Below the pieces are notes generated by a model that made no database searches, had not been told where the DNA came from, and saw nothing but the letters and a program-made list of their open reading frames with translations. Below, piece after piece: positions 16,728-49,997 of a stretch of 64,000 nt of DNA (position 1 is the first letter of the stretch; each line of letters starts with the position of its first letter). The position numbers and the translations under genes were made by a program. This DNA is from Lamellibrachia columna. Its lineage: Eukaryota; Annelida; Polychaeta; Sabellida; Siboglinidae. Location: NCBI GenBank assembly GCA_963662155.1, contig OY759263.1:19369047-19433046 (forward strand). The letters run 5' to 3'.

Positions 16728-17815
16728 TGCAAGTCATTGCACCAGACGTGGAAGGCATTGCACCAGACGTGGAAATCACTGCACCAGACGTGGAAGTCAT
16801 TGCACCAGACGTGGAAGGCATTGCACCAGACGTGGAAGGCATTGCACCAGACGTGGAAATCACTGCACCAGACGTGGAAGTCATTGCACCAGACGTGGAA
16901 GGCATTGCACCAGACGTGGAAGTCACTGCACCAGACGTGGAAGGCACTGTACCAGACGTGGAAGGGATTGCATCAGACGTGGAAGGCATTGCACCAGACG
17001 TGGAAGGCACTGCACCAGACGTGGAAGTCACTGTACCAGACGTGGAAGGGATTGCATCAGACGTGGATGGCACTGCACCAAACGTGGTAGGCACTGCACC
17101 AGATGTGGAAGGCATTGCACCAGAGGTGGAAGGTATTGCACTAGACATGGAAAGCACTGCACCAGACGTGGAAGGAATTGCTTTAGATGGAAGGAATTGA
17201 TCGTGCGGTAGGCACTGCGGAAGGCATTGCACCAGATGTGGAAGGCACTACACCAAACGTGGAAGGAATTGCTTTAGATGGAAGGAATTGCTCATGCGGT
17301 AGGCCCTGCGGAAGGCACTGCACCAGACGTGGAAGGCATTGCATCAGGCGTGGAGGAAGACACTGTACCAGACGTGGAAGGCACATCACCAGATGCGAGA
17401 AACACTGCGCCATACGTGAAAGGCACTGCACTAGATGTGGAAGGCACTGCACCAAACGTGGAAGGCACTGCACTAGACGTGGAAGACATTTCACCAGACG
17501 TTGAAGGCACAGCAGCAGACGTTGAACGCACTGCACCAGACGTGGATGGTACTGCAGCAGACGTTGCATACACTGCACCAGAGGTGGAAGGCACATCACC
17601 TGACGTGGAAGGCACTTCACCAGAGGTTGTAGGCACTGCAGCAGACGGTGAATGCACTGCACAAAACGTGGAAGGCACTTAACCAGACTTGGAAGGTATT
17701 GCACTAGACGTGGGAGGCACTGCACTAGACGTGGATGGCACTGCACAAGACATAGAAGGTACTGCACTAAATGTGGAAGGCACTGAACCAGACTTGGAAG
17801 GCACTGCAGCGATCT
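16728..17815. repeat. 21-bp minisatellite (GCACCAGACGTGGAAGGCATT)
   Basis: About 50 units of 21 bases, interrupted around 17175-17310 by two copies of a GGAAGGAATTG..GCGGTAGGC segment. It is open in several frames (repeating heptads such as GIAPDVE on the plus strand), and equally open on the minus strand. I consider it non-coding. Confidence 0.95.
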
Positions 17816-17924
17816 CTTGCCGTGAGACTCCGAGGACAAATCACAAGCAAAGTGTCTACTTTGGTCATTCTTCTCCACTGCCTCTTCGGTATTTCTAAGC
17901 GATTGCGCGGGCAAATGAAAGCCA

Positions 17925-18172
17925 GGGACGATGACCGCACCCACTGTCACTTAGTTCTCTTCGTGCTCCAGGCGGCACACAAGGCAGGGACGATGACCGC
18001 ACCCACTGTCACTTAGTTCTCTTCGTGCTCCAGGCGGCACACAAGGCAGGGACGATGACCGCACCCACTGTCACTTAGTTCTCTTCGTGCTCCAGGCGGC
18101 ACACAAGGCAGGGACGATGACCGCACCCACTCTCACTTAGTTCTCTTCGTGCTCCAGGCGGCACACAAGGCT
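17925..18172. repeat. 62-bp tandem repeat, four copies
   Basis: The unit starts GGGACGATGACCGCACCCAC and ends AGGCGGCACACAAGGCA. Copies start at 17925, 17987, 18049 and 18111 and are almost identical. Confidence 0.96.
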
Positions 18173-18207
18173 TCGACAAGAGAGCTCCACTGCTCTCGGT
18201 CTGCAGC

Positions 18208-18640
18208 CCCCCCCCCCCTGGAGATGTCAGGTCGCACGGTTTCATCGCCTTTTCCATGGTCCGCCTCCGTGTCTGCTTCGGGAGATTCCGTCTCCTCCAA
18301 CGTAAGGACATTCGGCACACATGTCTAAACACCCCGTATCTCCGTCTCCGTATCTGTGTGGTCAGGGATGGCGTGTCTCTGTTGGGGGGAAGACTTTAAA
18401 CAAACACGTGTGGAACAGGGGTTTCTCATTACATCAGTGCTGTACGCCTGGCAGAAACACCGATTTTACAGTTGGTGTGTTAATCGATGGCTCGCTGGAA
18501 TTTACGGGGCCTTCACTGGGGGGGGGGGGGGGGCTTAATTGGCTGTGGACCCGTCATCCCTGGTCGGACGGGTAGCGATAGGCATTTCCTAGAAAAGCTC
18601 TTTGATTTGGGCGCGGGCGCGGGCGCGGGCGCGGCTCAGC
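18208..18640. repeat. Short C-, G- and GGGCGC-rich simple runs
   Basis: A run of about ten C at 18208-18220, a run of about 14 G at 18520-18534, and (GGGCGC)n at 18610-18634. No gene is seen between them. Confidence 0.8.
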
Positions 18641-18997
18641 CGTCTGGTTCCCAGAAACACGTCGACCAAGACAGCAAGTGAGACGAAGTACAAACAATTG
18701 GACGCACTTCCGTACATTGTGTAGTATATATAATATGCCAGTTGTAGCGGGGACGGTACTGCACAAACCTCCCTCGCTCAAATCACCTGGTTGTCACCCT
18801 GGATCTTTACTACGTCTTCACGACCTAGGGTGCTGAATGATTGGTGAAGCGGCATGCGCATAAGCCAACCGAAGTCGCAATCCCGTGCGAGGGTGTTAGG
18901 CAGCCAGTCTCTCCCTCTCCGACCTCCGTGGAAGGGTTCGGCGGTAGCTCTGGTGGCGGAACAGACCTCTTTGGGGGTGGGGGGAGGGGGGTGGCAG

Positions 18998-21000
18998 GAA
19001 ATGGGAGGTTGGCCCCCAAAACAGGTAGGAGATGGGAGGTTGACCCCAAAACAGGTAGGAGATGGGAGGTTGGCCCCAAAAACATGTGGGAGATGGGAGG
19101 CTGGCCCCCAAAACAGGTGGGAGATGGGAGGTTGGCCCCCAAAACAGGTGGGAGATGGGAGGTTGGCCCCCAAAACAGGTGGGAGATGGGAGGTTGGCCC
19201 CCAAAACAGGTGGGAGATGGGAGGTTGGCCCCCAAAACAGGTGGGAGATGGGAGGTTGGCCCCCAAAACAGGTAGGAGATGGGAGGTTGACCCCAAAACA
19301 GGTAGGAGATGGGAGGTTGACCCCCAAAACAGGTGGGAGATGGGAGGTTGGCCCCAAAAAAACAGGTAGGAGATGGGAGGTTGACCCCCAAAACAGGTAG
19401 GAGATGGGAGGTTGACCCCCAAAACAGGTGGGAGATGGGAGGTTGGCCCCCAAAACAGGTGGGAGATGGGAGGTTGGCCCCCAAAACAGGTAGGAGATGG
19501 GAGGTTGACCCCCAAAACAGGTGGGAGATCGGAGGTTGGCCCCCAAAACAGGTAGGAGATGGGAGGTTGACCCCAAAACAGGTAGGAGATGGGAGGTTGG
19601 CCCCAAAAACAGGTGGGAGATGGGAGGCTGGCCCCCAAAACAGATGGGAGATAGGAGGTTGGCCCCCAAAACAGGTGGGAGATGGGAGGTTGGCCCCAAA
19701 AACAGGTGGGAGATGGGATGTTGGCCCCCAAAACAGGTGGGAGATGGGAGGTTGGCCCCCAAAACAGGTGGGAGGTTGGCCCCCAAAACAGGTGGGAGGT
19801 TGGCCCCCAAAACAGGTGGGAGGTTGGCCCCCAAAACAGGTGGGAGATGGGAGGTTGGCCCCAAAAACAGGTGTGAGGTGGGAGGCTGGCCCCCAAAACA
19901 GGTGGGAGATGGGAGGTTGGCCCCCAAAACAGGTGTGAGATGGGAGGCTGGCCCCAAAAACAGGTGGGAGATGGGAGGTTGGCCCCCAAAACAGGTGGGA
20001 GGTTGGCCCCCAAAACAGGTGGGAGATGGGAGGTTGGCCCCCAAAACAGGTGTGAGGTTGGCCCCCAAAACAGGTGGGAGATGGGAGGTTGGCCCCCAAA
20101 ACAGGTGGGAGGCTGGCCCCCAAAACAGGTGGGAGATGGGAGGTTGGCCCCCAAAACAGGTGGGAGATTGGCCCCAAAAACAGGTGGGAGATGGGAGGTT
20201 GGCCCCCAAAACAGGTGGGAGGTTGGCCCCCAAAACAGGTGGGAGATGGGAGGTTGGCCCCCAAAACAGGTGGGAGGCTGGCCCCCAAAACAGGTGCGAG
20301 ATGGGAGGTTGGCCCCCAAAACAAGTGGGAGATTGGCCCCCAAAACAGGTGGGAGATGGGAGGTTGGCCCCCAAAACAGGTGGGAGATGGGAGGTTGGCC
20401 CCCAAAACAGGTGGGAGATGGGAGGTTGGCCCCCAAAACAGGTGTGAGGTGGGAGGTCAGCCTCCGAAAAAAGAGGGAGATGGGAGGTTGACCCCAAAAA
20501 CAGGTGGGAGATGGGAGGTTGGCCCCCCAAACAGGTGGGAGATGGGAGGTTGGCCCCCAAAACAGGTGTGAGGTGGGAGGTCAGCCTCCGAAAAAAGAGG
20601 GAGATGGGAGGTTGACCCCAAAAACAGGTGGGAGATGGGAGGTTGGCCCCCCAAACAGGTGGGAGATGGGAGGTTGGCCCCCAAAACAGGTGTGAGGTGG
20701 GAGGTCAGCCTCCGAAAAAAGAGGGAGATGGGAGGTTGACCCCAAAAACAGGTGGGAGATGGGAGGTTGGCCCCCAAAACAGGTGTGAGGTGGGAGGTCA
20801 GCCTCCGAAAAAAGAGGGAGATGGGAGGTTGACCCCAAAAACAGGTTGGATATGGGAGGTTGACCCACAAAACAGGTGGGAGATTGACCCCAAAAACAGG
20901 TAGGAAAATTGGGGTTGAACCCAAAACAGGTGGGAAATGGGAGGTTGGCCCTGCAAAACAGGTGGGAGATGGGAAGTTGACCGCCAAAACAGGTGGCGAT
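18998..21000. repeat. 31-bp G-rich minisatellite
   Basis: The unit is GGGAGGTTGGCCCCCAAAAC plus AGGTGGGAGAT, about 65 copies. Variants include 22-base short forms missing GATGGGAG-type segments, TTGACCCC forms, and near the right end a repeated higher-order block with GTCAGCCTCCGAAAAAAGAG (starting near 20453, 20577, 20699 and 20794). Each unit carries CAGGTG and G-runs. Frames on both strands are open for over 500 residues because several units add up to multiples of three. I consider it non-coding. Confidence 0.96.
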
Positions 21001-21208
21001 GGGGTTGAGAACCCTGCCATGTTCCCTTCTTTGGGGTGACCCTGAAAGTGTCCATTAATGACGGTAAAACGAAACCTTCGCTACTCAGCTTTAACACACA
21101 GCGTCTACTCACTAAATGTAACAAACCAGACATTGAGGTGCTATTTATATTCGTTAATACCACAGCCGTAACACAATACAAACATGAGCAGCGGCATGTA
21201 GGCAGCTC

Positions 21209-21306
21209 TGTTTAAGGTGCATGGCTTTGTAGGTCAACCTCTGACACTGTTTAAGTTGCATGGCTTTGTAGGTCAACCTCTGACTGTTTAAGGTGCATGG
21301 CTTTGC
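21209..21306. repeat. ~42-bp tandem repeat, 2.5 copies
   Basis: GTTTAAG(G/T)TGCATGGCTTTG followed by TAGGTCAACCTCTGAC recurs in tandem. Confidence 0.85.
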
Positions 21307-23009
21307 ACAATGTGCAGTTATCGTCAACATACTTGCAATGCACAGTTAGTCATCGGAAGTGCCCGTGGGCTTGGCAATAGCTTGTGTGTACACAGAGGAA
21401 CACTGTGCGTCACAACACACTCATGATAATCAATGCACAACAGACTAATGAAACGCAATAGATGTCACACAAATATTGGAAACTATTACCAGTTCCTCAG
21501 TGTTGCCACATATATTATGATAAATTGTTGTCTCTTTATATTATGTGTTGGTCTTATTCATATTCACAGCTTATGGCTGTGCCATTTCTAGTTACTTTCC
21601 ACTGGGCGACAGGTTCCCAGATGGGCATTCGACTTAAAAGAAATTAAGCAATAAACCTACATTTTAGACACAGCTGTTCAACACTAACACGCAGCTGGGA
21701 AAAATAACTTATATACCGTACATTAGGTTAGTGTTAAGTAGGAGGCGATTACTGGATTCGTCCAATCGGTGTAGAATGGTTTCACTGATAGGTAGGAAAT
21801 TTGCACCCATCGTTTACAGAGTATCAACACATGTAAACATAAAACCCGCAAATGGTGCATTCATGTAAATTGTAGGCCTAGCTTTAATAATTTGATGGTT
21901 ATAAGAAAAACGTAGATGATAATTATTTTGTCCAAAAACTGATAACTGATAATGAATACAAAAGAAATACGCAAATCAACACAGTTTATTTATATCATAT
22001 ATACAACTTCACATCACATACATAATTATACATACATGCACACATTTATATGTCCACCTATTTAAGGCAAAACATAGCCTATGTTAGCAGTACACCATAT
22101 TTTGCAAAACTATCAACATATTGATTGTTCATCGCTGAACAGAGAATACATTTTGGGCGCAAAGCGTAAGGCAGTATCCTTGCAAATAGTTATGCTATTT
22201 TATTCTTTTTCACACGTACCTACTAGGACATAAATATATGCACAGCTGTGAAGGTAATTTCTGAGTAGTTATTCACAAGAGTTAGGGAGAAAAACTTATC
22301 TGTTAATTCTCACAACAAACTGCATTCACATATGCCACACTACACTAGCATCTACATAATCTGTCTTCTCTCTTCAAAGTTTACCGTACATGCTCAATAA
22401 ATATAAATGAGAACACTACAAATGGTCCTAACTTAGCTAGGCATAATATAAATCAGAAAACTACAATTTGTCCTAACTTGGCAAAGCATATGCACAGGAA
22501 ACCATCAACAAAGCATGGTTTCGGTGTCCAATCACAGATCAGGACACATCAGTGAAGCACATTTGTCATCGGATCTGTCTGACAAGAAAAACAATGCACC
22601 TAAGAACCAAATGGCCCCAAACATTCCGAGACAAATTCTGAGGCAAAAGTTGTCATATTCGGACACATTATGTGAACAAATGAATGCCTGAAATATTCAA
22701 TCATGGTGTAAGGAACGCTGAAGAGAGGACACTTTTTTGTGTGCCCCATATTGTTAAATACCAAATTTCCAGCAGCAGGAAATTTCATCAGATGAACATT
22801 GGTCTATGAAAGTTCAATGACACGCATCCAATGCAGGTGCCACTTGTTGCTATAGCAGCGCCATCTGGTGCTACAAAATGCAATTATGGTAACTGCTTGC
22901 CTTGACTAATCCAGAGTGCCACCTGGTGGAATAAACATCGTCATCACCGTCAAAGGAACGACAGTAGTCAGGGTTCTGTGAACTATGACAAGATGATTAG
23001 TAGCACCAT
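21307..23009. other. Dynein gene 3' flank; nothing else recognised
   Basis: AT-rich sequence downstream of the dynein stop codon at 23010. It should contain the 3' untranslated region. Several TTTATT words (AATAAA on the minus strand), for example at 21985-21990 and 22198-22203, could serve as polyadenylation signals, but I cannot choose among them. No other exon is seen. Confidence 0.5.
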
Positions 23010-43942
<20,933 letters not shown>

Positions 43943-45279
43943 TTTGTTTGTTTACCGCGACAGCACCTATTCTGTTATACTACTTTGGAATCGATCCTGC
44001 GAAAGGAACAATCTAATTTATCGCTGAAATCCCCATCGCATTCATAATTTTGCAGACAAGATGGCAAGTTCGATTGGTGCGCCACCTTGTCGAAATTGAA
44101 TGAACTATCGCGTGTTTCTTGTTAGCAGTTCAGGAAAGCATGCGGACTATTAAAAAAAATAGCTAGATATTGAGGAACGAGCAAGACATTTTGTTTGCTG
44201 TCAATCAATGTATTTAGGCGTATTAAATTAAGAAGATGTGTGTGATTGATTGATTCATATACAAATATTCAAAATAATGTTTTCTATAAACATATCCCTA
44301 AATCATGTTATGCTGAAAATTATCCGTTTGTTCCTACATTAAAAAAGGATAACATCTACAACAACCCTTCATTCCACTCGGCAATTTTTTTGTTTGGACG
44401 GACCCATCATAAATTATACGATTTTGGATTTCTAGAAGTATGCCATTTACAGCTTATATTTTCCAGGTTGGAAATCTGAAATAACCTAAAACAAATCATC
44501 TGATAAAGTTCATAGCACTGTATACGTAATTAAGTTTTTTTTTTAGTTCATTATACTTATTTATATGTGTGGAAATTGTCAATTTGCCAGCTTTACTAAT
44601 CCTCAAACATAGCGACTTTGAATTACAATATGTATATGAATATCTTCTCAGAGGCTTGTTGTTGTCGATTACATACATCCATATATACTTACTATTCATA
44701 AATCAGGTGGATATTATTTAACCGGCTCGAAATTTAGGTGTAATTTGAGAGGGAAAAGTAAACAGAATTGAAACATTTAAATGATCTGAAAACCGTTACA
44801 CCATAGCTATATATCAGTTAATCAATGAAAATGTTTGTACTTTCCTTTTAAGAATTGTCTCTATATTTTGCATGTTAACATATATGATCATATCCTTATT
44901 TTTTTAGTTCACAGGTAGCCAATGTTGACATGTCTTGTTGTTTGCCACGCTCACTGTGTGAGCTTGAGCGCTCCTTCCCACTGCCATAATAAATAATTAT
45001 TATTGTTTTGCTCTCGGGATATATTGTTTTTAACAGGAACATGGCCTATGACACTCATGCAGTAAATATTATTATGATTTCAAGTGGCTGGCTGGCAACA
45101 TTTATTTTTCTGGACAGAAAAAAAGACATGATTTAACACATTTTCACCAGCAGACTGATAAAATAATTAATAATTATATTTGATTTTCAGCGTGCTTGAT
45201 AAAAATAATACTCAATATTAACAGCTGATCACAGCAAAACTGGCAGGTGGCATAATGAGATTAGATAATAATAATAATA
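43943..45279. other. Dynein 5' flank, no other gene seen
   Basis: Upstream region of the dynein start codon. CAAGATGGCAAG at about 44055 resembles a YY1 site, and a second candidate CCAAT box lies nearby (CCAATCG on the minus strand). The rest is AT-rich and I recognise nothing in it. Confidence 0.4.
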
Positions 45280-45354
45280 ACTAGTCCCGGATTTGATGGT
45301 GAATAAATAAAATATATTATATTTTATTTATTCACCATCAAATCCGGGACTAGT
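45280..45354. repeat. Perfect 75-nt palindrome (37-bp arms)
   Basis: Bases 45280-45316 are the exact reverse complement of 45318-45354, with a single T at 45317 as the loop. The outer part is ACTAGTCCCGGATTTGATGG and the centre is AT-rich. Confidence 0.97.
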
Positions 45355-45469
45355 GCCACGTTCACGGGTGATTACAAAATCGGCAAAGTTCTAAGAAGCA
45401 TAAAGATGCTTTTAAGAGAAATAAATAAAAATTTTAATTAAGAAACAAAATGATATCGCTATCACCAGC

Positions 45470-45695
45470 TCTATGAAGCGCACTGAGTTCACGACAGGTT
45501 TTTCCATTTCTCTTGTGTGGGATATTTTACTTTGCATGGCATTGCCACCAGATAGAAGGGGCCAACGACTTTTAGCGTCTCTTCCGAAATGCAACGGCAA
45601 AGTGGGATGGACGAAATTGCCCAAGTTTCGAAATGGAAACAAATGGTTTTGAATCCCGGTCACATCGACCGAAAGTCCGACGCTCTACAAATTTG
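45470..45695 (-). mobile_element. SINE family 2, degraded copy
   Basis: It shares with the copy at 63450-63690: GTGGGA(T/C).TTTTACTTT, CAGATAGAAGGG(G/A)CCAACG, TCTTCCGAAA, GAAATTGCCC, GTTTCGAAA and GACCGAAAG(T/C)CCGACGCTCTACAA. The tRNA-like head is at the right; its B box is damaged. Confidence 0.8.
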
Positions 45696-45811
45696 CCATA
45701 AAAATACTGTAAACCCTGTCGATAATAGAAAACATAAATAGTGATTCATCCCTGTCTATGTGGCCTCTAGGATAGCAGAACAATTCTTTCATAACATAAT
45801 AATTATGGTCC

Positions 45812-46343
45812 AAAAGTGGACAAGGAAGCTATTGGCTTATCGAGAGTCCAACATTTAAAATCTATATATAATCCGCCTTCCTGAGATATATTTCAACCTT
45901 GTTTTTAAACATTCACGCTGCTGGCAGTTACACAATATGTAGATAATTTGTTTCGTTCGTTGATTGTCCTCTGTTAGAACGAGTACTTCCTGATATCCAA
46001 TCTACACTTATCCTTCACCCAACAATTTGATTACCCTTTGAAGGTGCAATACCATACTGCTTTGACATTTTCATATCAGCACTTATTGTAATTCCTAAGT
46101 CCTTTTCTTTTACAGTATATAGTACCTAGAACAGTATCTCCCATTTTATAGTTTACATCCAAGTTCCCATGCCCTCTATGTAGGCATTTACATTTTCCAA
46201 AATAGAACAACATCTGCCATTTAATTAATTTGTCTAGATCGTTTTATAAATGTTGTTTATCACCATCATTGTTAACCCTCCTAATCACGTTTATGTCATC
46301 CGCAAATTTCAGCAGTATGCTGCATTTTATATTATCGTCCAAG
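45812..46343 (-). mobile_element. CR1-like LINE 3' fragment, minus strand
   Basis: On the minus strand it matches the 3' part of the LINE at 46872-48370: the TTGTCCAC tail, CCTCCTGA/AGGCGGA, GGAAAATGTAAATGCCTACA, and the codons for the region before KWSEKWQM. An internal portion (roughly the middle 400 bases) is deleted. It faces the fuller copy across the (TA)n run, so the two form an inverted pair. Confidence 0.85.
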
Positions 46344-46346
46344 TAA

Positions 46347-46493
<147 letters not shown>

Positions 46494-46871
46494 CATTACA
46501 GCGTGAGGACAACTGGCTTTCTTAAACGTGTGAAAATTAAATTGGAATAGCTTCTGAGCAATTACCTTTTCACTACTACTGGGCTAGTCTCACTTATTCA
46601 ACTCTCACTCGGCTTCGTAAATTCGCCGAGAAGAGAGTCTGGCAGCAAAGGAGTGGTCTCGTTGTTACTCACTGTACCACTCCATTTTGTGTATGCGTTA
46701 ATTCCCGTTAAGCGCCAGCAGCCAAACAGCGTCATTATTGAGATGCTACACTAACACTTTTTTGCATGATTTAACTTTCAGTTGGACAGCTGTGTCAATA
46801 TAATTAAACTTTAAAGTTAATTCGAATTGCATCGTATCAACTAATAAAACTCTTATTTTATGAATTAGTCA

Positions 46872-48370
46872 AATGCCCGGATGACATCATAATTAGAACA
46901 GTAGAACAAATCAGTATACCACTTGCAAGAGTATTCAACTTGTCATTAAAAGAGGGAGTTGTTCCGTTTGAATGGAAAGAAGCAAACATCATACCATTAT
47001 TTAAAAAGGGTTCGAGAAATAAGTCAGAAAATTACAGACCAGTGAGTTTAACGTCAGTGATTTGTAAATTATTAGAAAGGTTAATTAAAGACCATATGGT
47101 GGACTTCCTCGTTAAGCATAAATTATTAAATTCATCTCATGCTTAACAAATATGCTATGTTTTTTGGAAGAAATCACTAAGTGGATAGACGTGGCATCGC
47201 CAGTAGATATTGTCTACTTAGATTTTCAGAAAGCTTTTGACAAAGTGCCACATCAAAGATTACTACTTAAATTAAAAGCCCATGGTATCGGGGATAGCAT
47301 AACTGACTGGATAGAACAATGGCTGACTGACAGAAGACAACGAGTTGTAGTGGATGGAGAAGTTTCAAATTGGAAATCGGTTTTGAGTGGGGTACCTCAA
47401 GGATCAGTATTAGGACCTATATTATTCTTAATATATATCAATGACTTGGACGACAGTATAACAAGTAACGTACTGAAGTTTGCAGATGACACAAAACTGA
47501 AAGGTTAATACTGATGGTGATAAACAACATTTACAAAACGATCTAGACAGATTAGTGAAATGGTCTGAGAAATGGCAGATGTTGTTCAATTTTGGGAAAT
47601 GTAAATGCCTACATACAGGACATGGGAACTTGGATGTAAACCATAAAATGGGAGATACTGTTCTGGGTACTACTGTAAAAGAAAAGGACTTAGGAGTTAC
47701 AATAAGCGCTGATATGAAAGTTTCAGAGCAGTGTGGTATTGCAGCTTCAAAGGGTAATCAAATTCTTGGATTGATTAGAAGAAACATAACATACAAGGGA
47801 AAAAAGTTAATTATACCTCTTTATAAAGCAATAGTTAGACCTCATTTAGAATACTGTATACAAGCATGGAGACCATATCGTAAGAAGGATATAGATACGC
47901 TTGAACGCATACAAAGGAGAGCAACTAAAATGATTCCAGAACTTAGAGACCTTAGTTATGAAGAACGCCTGAAAGAATGTGCTTTAACAACTCTAGAGTC
48001 AAGGAGGTTAAGAGGAGATCAGATTGAAGTTTTTAAGATATTGAATGGGTATGAAAATATTGATAGAAATATGTTTTTCTCACTCAAGAAGGATAGCAGA
48101 ACTAGAGGACATGAGGTAAAATTAGTTAAGGATCAATGTAGATTGGACATCAGGAAGCACTCGTTATCACAGAGGACAATAAATGAATGGAACAAATTGT
48201 CTACAGATTGTGTAACTGCTTGCAGCGTGAATATGTTTAAAAACAAGGTTGACACATATCTCAGGAGGGCGGGTTATAAGTAGATGAACATTGATGGACT
48301 CTCGATAAGCCAATGGCTTCCTTGTCCACTTGCCATCTGGGCCTTTGGCTTGGATGGCAACGGGACGACG
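46872..48370 (+). mobile_element. CR1-like LINE, reverse transcriptase relic
   Basis: The 5'-truncated element starts in the middle of the reverse transcriptase (EWKEANIIPLFKKGSRNKSE, YRPVSLTSVICKLLERLI), then YLDFQKAFDKVPHQRLL, SGVPQGSVLGPILFLIYIND, LKFADDTKL, KDLGVTISADMK, RPHLEYCIQAW, RIQRRATKMIPELR and a C-terminal WNKLSTDCV..FKNKVDTYL. The F-A-D-D centre is intact. A stop at about 47144 and two frame changes (near 47150 and 47508-47550) inactivate it. This motif style is that of CR1/L2-type LINEs. Shorter copies of its 3' end occur at four other places in the window. Confidence 0.93.
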
Positions 48371-48639
48371 TCCGTATCCATTCCTTATCCACCTGATTGG
48401 GCTTTTTGGCAAAATATAACGCAACCAAACATACTTTCTAATTTTCCGGTGCTAATTACGCGGTAGTGATTTAAGCTACACTTACTTAATGTATGTTATA
48501 TACAAATACAACTAACTGCAAGTCACAGTCAGTTAAATGCACACAACAAAATATACTCAGACCAACATAACATATTTATATATCCCTAGTAAGAAAGCGG
48601 ATTAACGGGTTTCTGTAATATATGTCAGAATTTGGAAAG

Positions 48640-49737
48640 ATGGCGGGTGTTTTTGGACCTGGGCATTCATCTCGAGTTAGGGCGTTGTACAAAGCGATCC
48701 TTCGTCTGCACAAGGGAATGCCACCAGAACTCAAGGAGATCGGTGATAAATACGTAAAGGAGGAGTTCAAGAGACACAAAGACGCAGAAGCTCCATTTGT
48801 CGTAGTGTTCATGAAGGAGTGGGCTGTATGTGTCGAGCAATCGAGGGTCGTCTTTCTAATTTCACCAAATATAATAATTTAGGCAATTCATATATTTGTA
48901 AACCCTAAGCCATGGTGTAATACACTTGCATACTAGCCAGTCAAACGACCGAACTGACAAATGTAATGCTGAAATAATAAAGTGCCTAATAAATCCGTTC
49001 GAACCAAATGTAAGTGCCTGGTAGAGTGCATTAGTGGGCGATAATATAAACAGTTAGGGCAGTCTGATTTCCAAAGAAATATGCACTTTAGATTGATTTA
49101 GGGCTAGCAACTTGTCAGTTTTGCATGTATATTTATTTAGAATCGTAAGCATCTCTTTATGGCCAGCTGAAATCGATAAAGATGAGGATACAATCAAGTT
49201 CCGATTGCGAGGTTGATATATTCGTCCTTGACCTTGTTGTCAGGGCTGTCATGTTGATCAAATCTTTATTTTTGGCCTAGTATGGAAAAGGGTTCCATGA
49301 TTTAGGTTATTTACAAATAATGCAACATAACCTGATTTAAACGGTATTTGTATAGGCAGGCACATGTTTAATCGAGTGACTGTTTACAGTGTATGTGTAG
49401 GGTGAAATGTTTTCACTTTTTGTTACAGAACTATGCATACACACTAGCAAAACAACTTGAAAAGCCTAAAGCAACAGAGGCACGCGAATTTGGCAAGGCA
49501 TTTGGCGAAAAAGATCTCGAATTTCTGACGGAAGACCAGACTTTACAGTTGGTGGAGCTGTTCAAAGAAACTCATCCCGGCATTATGAAAGAGGAACCGG
49601 GCACAGCTGTATCAAGTAACAGTGGCGACGGTGCTGTTGGCACAGTTCCACCAGTTAATGACTTATCAGCAGCAGAAACAAATAAAACTGAACTGAAGGA
49701 TCACAGACAGAATGTAACGAATCAAGAAAAACCATGA
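48640..49737 (+). CDS. SDHAF3: Succinate dehydrogenase assembly factor 3
   Basis: Two exons, 48640-48825 and 49429-49737, joined in phase 0 (donor GTATGT, acceptor TTGTTACAG). The protein has 164 residues against about 125 in human, the excess being a low-complexity polar tail. It carries the LYR-family signature SRVRALYKAILRLHKGMPPE followed by LKEIGDKYVKEEFKRHKDA, and exon 2 continues NYAYTLAKQLEK with FLTEDQTLQLVELFKE. Family members act in the mitochondrial matrix, helping the iron-sulfur subunit of complex II to mature. I prefer the ATG at 48640, which has A at -3 and G at +4 and lies in an AAGATGGCGGG YY1-like word; an in-frame ATG at 48622 has poor context. The gene is head-to-head with the dynein gene, 4.7 kb apart. 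Confidence 0.92.
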
Positions 49738-49818
49738 CAAGTGTATCATGCTATGAAAATATAGTGTTTTTATGCTGCGTTTATTATAATCATACATCCA
49801 GCATGTTTGTAGGCAATT

Positions 49819-49824
49819 AATAAA
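49819..49824 (+). promoter_or_regulatory. SDHAF3: Polyadenylation signal AATAAA of SDHAF3
   Basis: A canonical AATAAA 82 bases after the stop codon, followed by a TTTGTTGTTGG stretch at the distance expected of a downstream GU-rich element. Confidence 0.7.
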
Positions 49825-49997
49825 ATGCAAATTACAGCTTTGTTGTTGGTATTACTGGAATGCAGCACGTGAAGAGATGTCAGATATGTTCGAACTTTCT
49901 GCATTTCACTACATAGCCAAGTCATACAGATAGTCAAGGTGATATTGTTTTTCCCAACTCGTGATGGACCAGTTCATCTGTAGGTAAGCACACGTTT

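Noticed and set aside
18778..20560. Open frames over 500 residues on the minus strand and over 300 on the plus strand
   Set aside because: All lie within the 31-bp minisatellite and shadow each other on both strands.
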